DNA from: Loripinus fragilis
Taxonomy: Eukaryota; Mollusca; Bivalvia; Lucinida; Lucinidae
Length of the DNA: 64,000 bases
NCBI GenBank assembly: GCA_964019695.1
Contig: OZ026515.1
Coordinates: forward strand, 36,658,994-36,722,993
Reading direction: 5' to 3'
The notes beneath the pieces are model-generated. The model was not told where the DNA came from. It saw only the letters and a program-made list of their open reading frames with translations, and did no database searches. Shown here piece by piece: positions 59,901 to 64,000 of the stretch. A program made the position numbers and the translations under genes. Within the stretch, counting starts at the first letter, position 1. Each line of letters begins with the position of its first letter.

Positions 59901-62118
59901 TGAGATAGTGTAACAATCGGTTTAGGGTGTCCCTTTAGGGCTCCAACTTGTATACCTCCATAAAAATGGTACCGTTCAAAATGCATTTTTTCTATTAAAA
60001 TCGCTAAAATCAAGTTGTTACAACAAAAACCCAAGATTCAAACGGCTATCAGATGTTGTTCTTATACAAAATGTATCCATCTATCATAGTGAGATCGCGT
60101 AACAAACGGGTTAGGGTGCTCCTTTAGGGCCCTGACTTGTATACCTCGATAGAAAAATGGTACCGTTCAAAATGCTTTTTTTTCTATTAAAATCGCTAAA
60201 ATCAACTTGTTACAACAAAAACTCTAGATTCAAACGGCTATCAGATACTGTTCTTATACGAAAGGTATCTTACTTTCATAGTGAGATCGTGTAACAAACA
60301 GTTTAGGGTGTCCCTTCAGGGCCCCGACCTTTACACCTCATTAGAAAAAGGGTGCTGTTGAAAATGCATTTTTTCTATTAAAATCGCTAAAATCAAGTTG
60401 TTACAACAAAAACTCTGCATTCAAACGGCTATCAGATGCTGTTCTTATTATAAAGGTATCCATCTATTATAGTGAGATCCTGTAACAAACGGTTTATGAT
60501 GTCCCTTAAGGGCACAGACTTGTATACCTCTATAAAAATGGTACCGTTAAAAATGCTTTTTTTTATTTAAATCGCTAAAATCAAGTTGTTACAACAAAAA
60601 CTCTGGATTCAAACGGCTATAAGATGCTGTTATTATTAAAAAGGTATCCATCTATTATAGTGAGATCCTGTAACAAACGGTTTTGGGTGTCCCTTTCGGG
60701 CCATGACTTGTATACCTCTATAGAAAAATGGTATGATTCATAATGCATTTTTTCTTTTTAAATCGCTAAAATCAAGTTGTTACAACAAAAACTCTAGATT
60801 CAAACGGCTATCAGATGCTGTTCTTACACAAAATGTATCCATCTATCACAGTGAGATCCCGTAACAAACTGTTTAGGCTGTCCCTTTAGGTCCCCCACTT
60901 GTATACCTCTATAGAAATATGGTACCGTTCAAAATGCATTTTTTGCTATCAAAATCGCTAAAATCAAGTTGTTACAACAAAAAGTCTGGATTCAAACTGC
61001 TATCAGATACTGTTCTCCTAGACAAGGTATCCATCTATCATAGTGAGATCCTGTAGCAAACGGTTTATGATGTCCCTTTAGGGCCCCGACTTGTATACCT
61101 CTATAGAAAAATGGTACCATTCAAAATGCATTTCTTGTTAAAATCCCTAAAATCAAGTTGTTACAACAAAAACTCTGGATTCAAACGGCTATCAGATGCT
61201 GTTCTTATACAAGAGGTATCCATCTCCCATAGTGATATCCCGTAACAAATGGTTTAGGGTGTCCCTTTAGGGTCCTGACTTGTATACCCTATAGAAAAAA
61301 GGTACCATTCAAAATTCATTTTTTCTATTAAAATTGCTAAAATCAACTTGTTACAACAAAAACTCTAGATTCAAAGGGCTATCAAATACTGTTTTTATAC
61401 AAAAGGTATCCATGTATCATAGTGAGATTCCGTAACAAACGGTTTAAGGTGTTCCTTTAGGGCCCTGTCTTGTATACCTCTATAGAAAAATAGTATCGTT
61501 CAAAATGCATTTTTTTCTATTTAAATAGCTAAATCAAGTTGTTACAACAAAAACTCTAAGTTCGAATGGCTATCAGAAGCTGTTCTTATCCAAAGAGTAT
61601 CTATCTACCATAGTGAGATACCGTAACAAACGGTCTTGGGTGTCATATTAGGGCCCCGATGAGTATACCTATACAGAAAAACGGGTATCTTTAAAAATGC
61701 TTTTTTTCTTATAAAATCGCTAAATTCCAGTTGTTACAACAAAAACTCTGGATTCAAATGGCTATCAGAAGCTTTTCATACACAAGTAGTATCTATCTAT
61801 CATAGTTGGATCCCGTAACAAATGGTCTAGGGTGTCCCTTTAGGGCCCCCACTTGTATACCTATATTATAGGAAAACGGTACCTTTAAAAAATGCATTTT
61901 TTTCTATTAAAATCTAGCTCTATAGAAAACATGCATTTTTTCTATTTAAAAATTGGATTTCCTCTTTTAAAAAAGCATTCTTTTTTCTGTTTATGTCACT
62001 AAGGACTATTTCTATTTTTGTTTAATTCACTAAAATCAAATTGTTACTTCGTAAACTCTATACTCAAATGGCTATCGGATTCTGTTCTTATGCAGTATCC
62101 ATATTTCAACAAACGGCC
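50920..62118. repeat. 11-kb satellite array, monomer about 190 bp
   Basis: About 58 monomers. Conserved boxes: AAATGGTACCGTTCAAAATG, GCTAAAATCAAGTTGTTACA ACAAAAACTC, CTATCAGATG and TATCCATCTATCATAGTGAG. Monomers at both edges are diverged and the centre is homogeneous. Between 51.4 and 53.9 kb the repeat is a 382-bp dimer. A GGTACC site occurs in most monomers. The 74-codon frames recurring every 382 bp reflect this periodicity, not genes. Confidence 0.95.
52605..57932. repeat. Recent 2,664-bp segmental duplication inside the satellite
   Basis: About 52,605-55,268 is repeated at 55,269-57,932 with an exact offset of 2,664 bp (14 monomers) and only a handful of differences (for example GGTGAAGG versus GGTTAAGG, CAAGGTTTTAC versus CAAGGTGTTAC). 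It could be biological or an assembly duplication. Confidence 0.85.
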
Positions 62119-62279
62119 AATTTGTCTGTTTGTTTGTTTGTTTTGTTGATTTCATCATAGTTCTTGTAATTTTCCAGTTCAACTGTGATAACAGTGCGCA
62201 TAGTTCATTCAAATTCACTACAGGCCGTTTGGTGTGAAATGTGTTAGCCACACATACCTAAAAACGAGAGAAATAGTTA

Positions 62280-62800
62280 TTTTGCTTTTATTGTCTTCCT
62301 GGTGGATTGTGTCTGTTAATGTTCTGCGGCTCTTCCTCGCGGTGCTGTGGGCTGATCATACACACTTACTTTCTAGACGAGTTTAGTTCTGGTTCTTTGT
62401 TTGGGCTTTGTTTGGTAAGCATACCTGATTTACAATTATCTTTACGAGGTAGAGAGAGCTGGTTGCGCTTTGCTTTGGTTGTCTTCCTGGTGTCTTGTGA
62501 GTGTTAATAATATGCGGCTCTTCATAACGGTGACGTGTGTTGGTCTGTAGCGATTTTTTGGTATTTCCTGATCATACTCACTTAATTTCTAAATTAGATA
62601 ATTTTCGTTCTGGTTCTGTGTTTGAGCGTTGTTTTGGTATGCATTACTTCGTGTCCTTTCTAGTTTACAATAATTTTGACGAGGAAGAGAAAGCTGGTTG
62701 CCTTGCTTTGATTTTCTTCTTGGTGTCTTCTGAATGTTAATGTTCTGTGGTTCCTCCTCACGGTACCATGGGCTGGTCTGTAGGGTGTGATTGTGGTATT
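62280..62800. repeat. Tandem copies of the GATTGTGGTATTTCCT dispersed repeat
   Basis: GAGAGAGCTGGTTGC, TTGTCTTCCTGGTGTCTTGT and GCGGCTCTTC recur two to three times with a period of about 220 bp. Related to 22,130-22,440 and 35,590-35,745. Confidence 0.65.
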
Positions 62801-63335
62801 TAAGAAATGAATTCAATTTTAGAATGTTCATGGAATCATGAATACTTCGAGTCTCGTGCAATTTAGTAAGTGAAGCCCTTGGGCTTCACGTTAACTTTGC
62901 AAAGGACCTGAAGTATTTATGATTCCATGAACATTCCAAAAATTGAATTTATTGCTTATACTGTATTTACATTTTATTATAAATATCTAAAATACAGAAA
63001 TTATTTATAATTTAGAAAAAAACACATTTTTTTTTATAATATGTAATCGTATTAACGGCTTTGTTTGAGTGTAAAACGGAAAAGCGGAACAGCCGGTGTG
63101 AACACAGACAGCCAATAGAGCAAACAAGAGGCTAGTTTTGCACGTGCTACTCAGGTGTGGCACGCTGTCATTCATAACAGCAGTGTTCCTTCTGGCAAAT
63201 GAATTCGACGTTCGAATCGTGTTGCAGAGGCAAGTGAGCTTGGGAGCTGTCAATCAAATCGATGTGATTCATGAGGCTATGAACGGTTGCAAAAATCTAA
63301 AGATTCGTTAAAGGCTTGCTTTGAAAATGTAAATA
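62800..63335. repeat. Dispersed 540-bp repeat with terminal palindrome, copy 2
   Basis: Same layout as 17,288-17,822: palindrome around GAAGCCCTTGGGCTTC, then AACAGCCGGTGTGAACACAG and GAATTCGACGTTCGAATC. Roughly 80-85 percent similar by eye. Confidence 0.8.
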
Positions 63336-63359
63336 TTTCCTGATTATCCTCACTTACTT

Positions 63360-63890
63360 TCTAAATTAGCAGCATGAAATGGTATAGTTAGCAGTACAGT
63401 TAAGTTAACAGCATGGCAGTATGGCTCATAAATGGTAAATCCAGCAGTATGGCACGGTATGGTGTACTGGCAAACTGCTGAATTTATCATTTATTAGCGA
63501 TACTGTCATGCTGCTAACTTTACAATTAGCCGTACTGTCATGCTGCTTACTTTACCACAAGCAGTACTGCCATACTGCTGGACTTACCATATATGAGCCG
63601 TACTGCCATGCTGTCAGCTTTACCATTAGCCGTAGGCTATTGCCATGCTGCTAAGTTTACCCTGCCATGCTGTCAGCTTTACCATTAGCCGTAGGCTACT
63701 GCCATGCTGCTAAGTTTACCACTAGCAGTACTGCCATACTGCTGGATTTACCATTTATAAGCCCTACTGCCATGATGTTTACTTTACCATTAGCTGTACT
63801 GCCATGTTGCTAACTTTACCATTTTCATGCTGCTATGCTGTTAACTTTTCCATTTTCATGCGGCTATGCTGCTAACTTTACCGAGCCTAC
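63360..63890. repeat. Minisatellite of TGCCATGCTGCTAACTTTACC units
   Basis: Irregular units of about 30-45 bp with GCAGTACTGCCATACTGCTG and AACTTTACCATTAGCCGTAC. At 63,400-63,540 inverted and direct units mix (AGCAGTATGG versus CCATACTGCT), so it can fold back. Confidence 0.8.
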
Positions 63891-64000
63891 AATTTTCTGG
63901 CTTCATGCAGGTTTGGCAAGATTATATTAGTCTAAGGGAGGCTACTGTCTCATATTGTAGTGTTCACATTTTTACGATTATTTCCTTTGCATGATAATGA

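Noticed and set aside
48353..64000. Further upstream hemicentin Ig exons
   Set aside because: I searched for W/C Ig motifs beside splice sites and saw none; only repeats occupy this stretch.

Overview
The window looks like intron-rich, transposon-dense animal DNA, most likely from a bivalve mollusc. The reasons are AT-rich introns, tRNA-derived SINEs, abundant foldback MITEs, and non-autonomous elements with tandem cores and a (GGAC)n tract of the kind described as pearl/Helentron-like in bivalves. No prokaryotic genes, CRISPR arrays or independent tRNA genes were seen. The species cannot be named from sequence alone.

One protein-coding gene explains all credible coding sequence: the 3' part of a hemicentin (HMCN1-like) gene on the minus strand. 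Nineteen exons with consensus splice sites were placed between 48.3 kb and position 27. In transcript order they encode three Ig I-set domains (six exons, 47.6-39.7 kb), six thrombospondin type 1 domains (one exon each, 38.0-15.4 kb), the G2F/nidogen beta-barrel (four exons, 15.0-7.0 kb), a short linker exon (3.4 kb) and the first two calcium-binding EGF-like domains (2.4 kb and 0.16 kb). They total 2,790 coding bases (930 codons), start and end in phase 1, and join without a frame break. The 5' part of the gene (expected VWA and remaining Ig domains) lies beyond the right edge, and the last EGF and fibulin-type C-terminal exons lie beyond the left edge.

The remaining sequence is intronic or flanking and mostly repeats. 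From left to right: a pearl-like element (0.68-1.45 kb), a TIR element (3.46-4.47 kb), a second pearl-like element (5.13-6.37 kb), SINEs and foldback MITEs (7-10 kb), TIR elements (11.6-12.5 and 13.5-14.8 kb), a pearl-like element (17.9-19.4 kb), a nested DNA-transposon complex (24.06-25.16 kb), a 3.7-kb minisatellite grown from a splice donor (25.26-28.99 kb), a 4.3-kb nest of pearl-like elements and SINEs (30.7-35.1 kb), many short foldback elements (36-50 kb), an 11-kb satellite with a roughly 190-bp monomer and higher-order structure (50.9-62.1 kb), and further tandem repeats to the end.

The most unusual feature is that exon edges of this gene have been tandemly amplified at four separate places: an Ig acceptor edge (7 copies), a TSP1 donor edge (about 85 copies), a G2F exon (2 copies) and the 3' half of another G2F exon (3 copies). 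Other standouts are a large family of hairpins that share a stem but differ in loops, transposons lying within 8-35 nt of splice sites, and the uniform sense orientation of all recognised SINEs.
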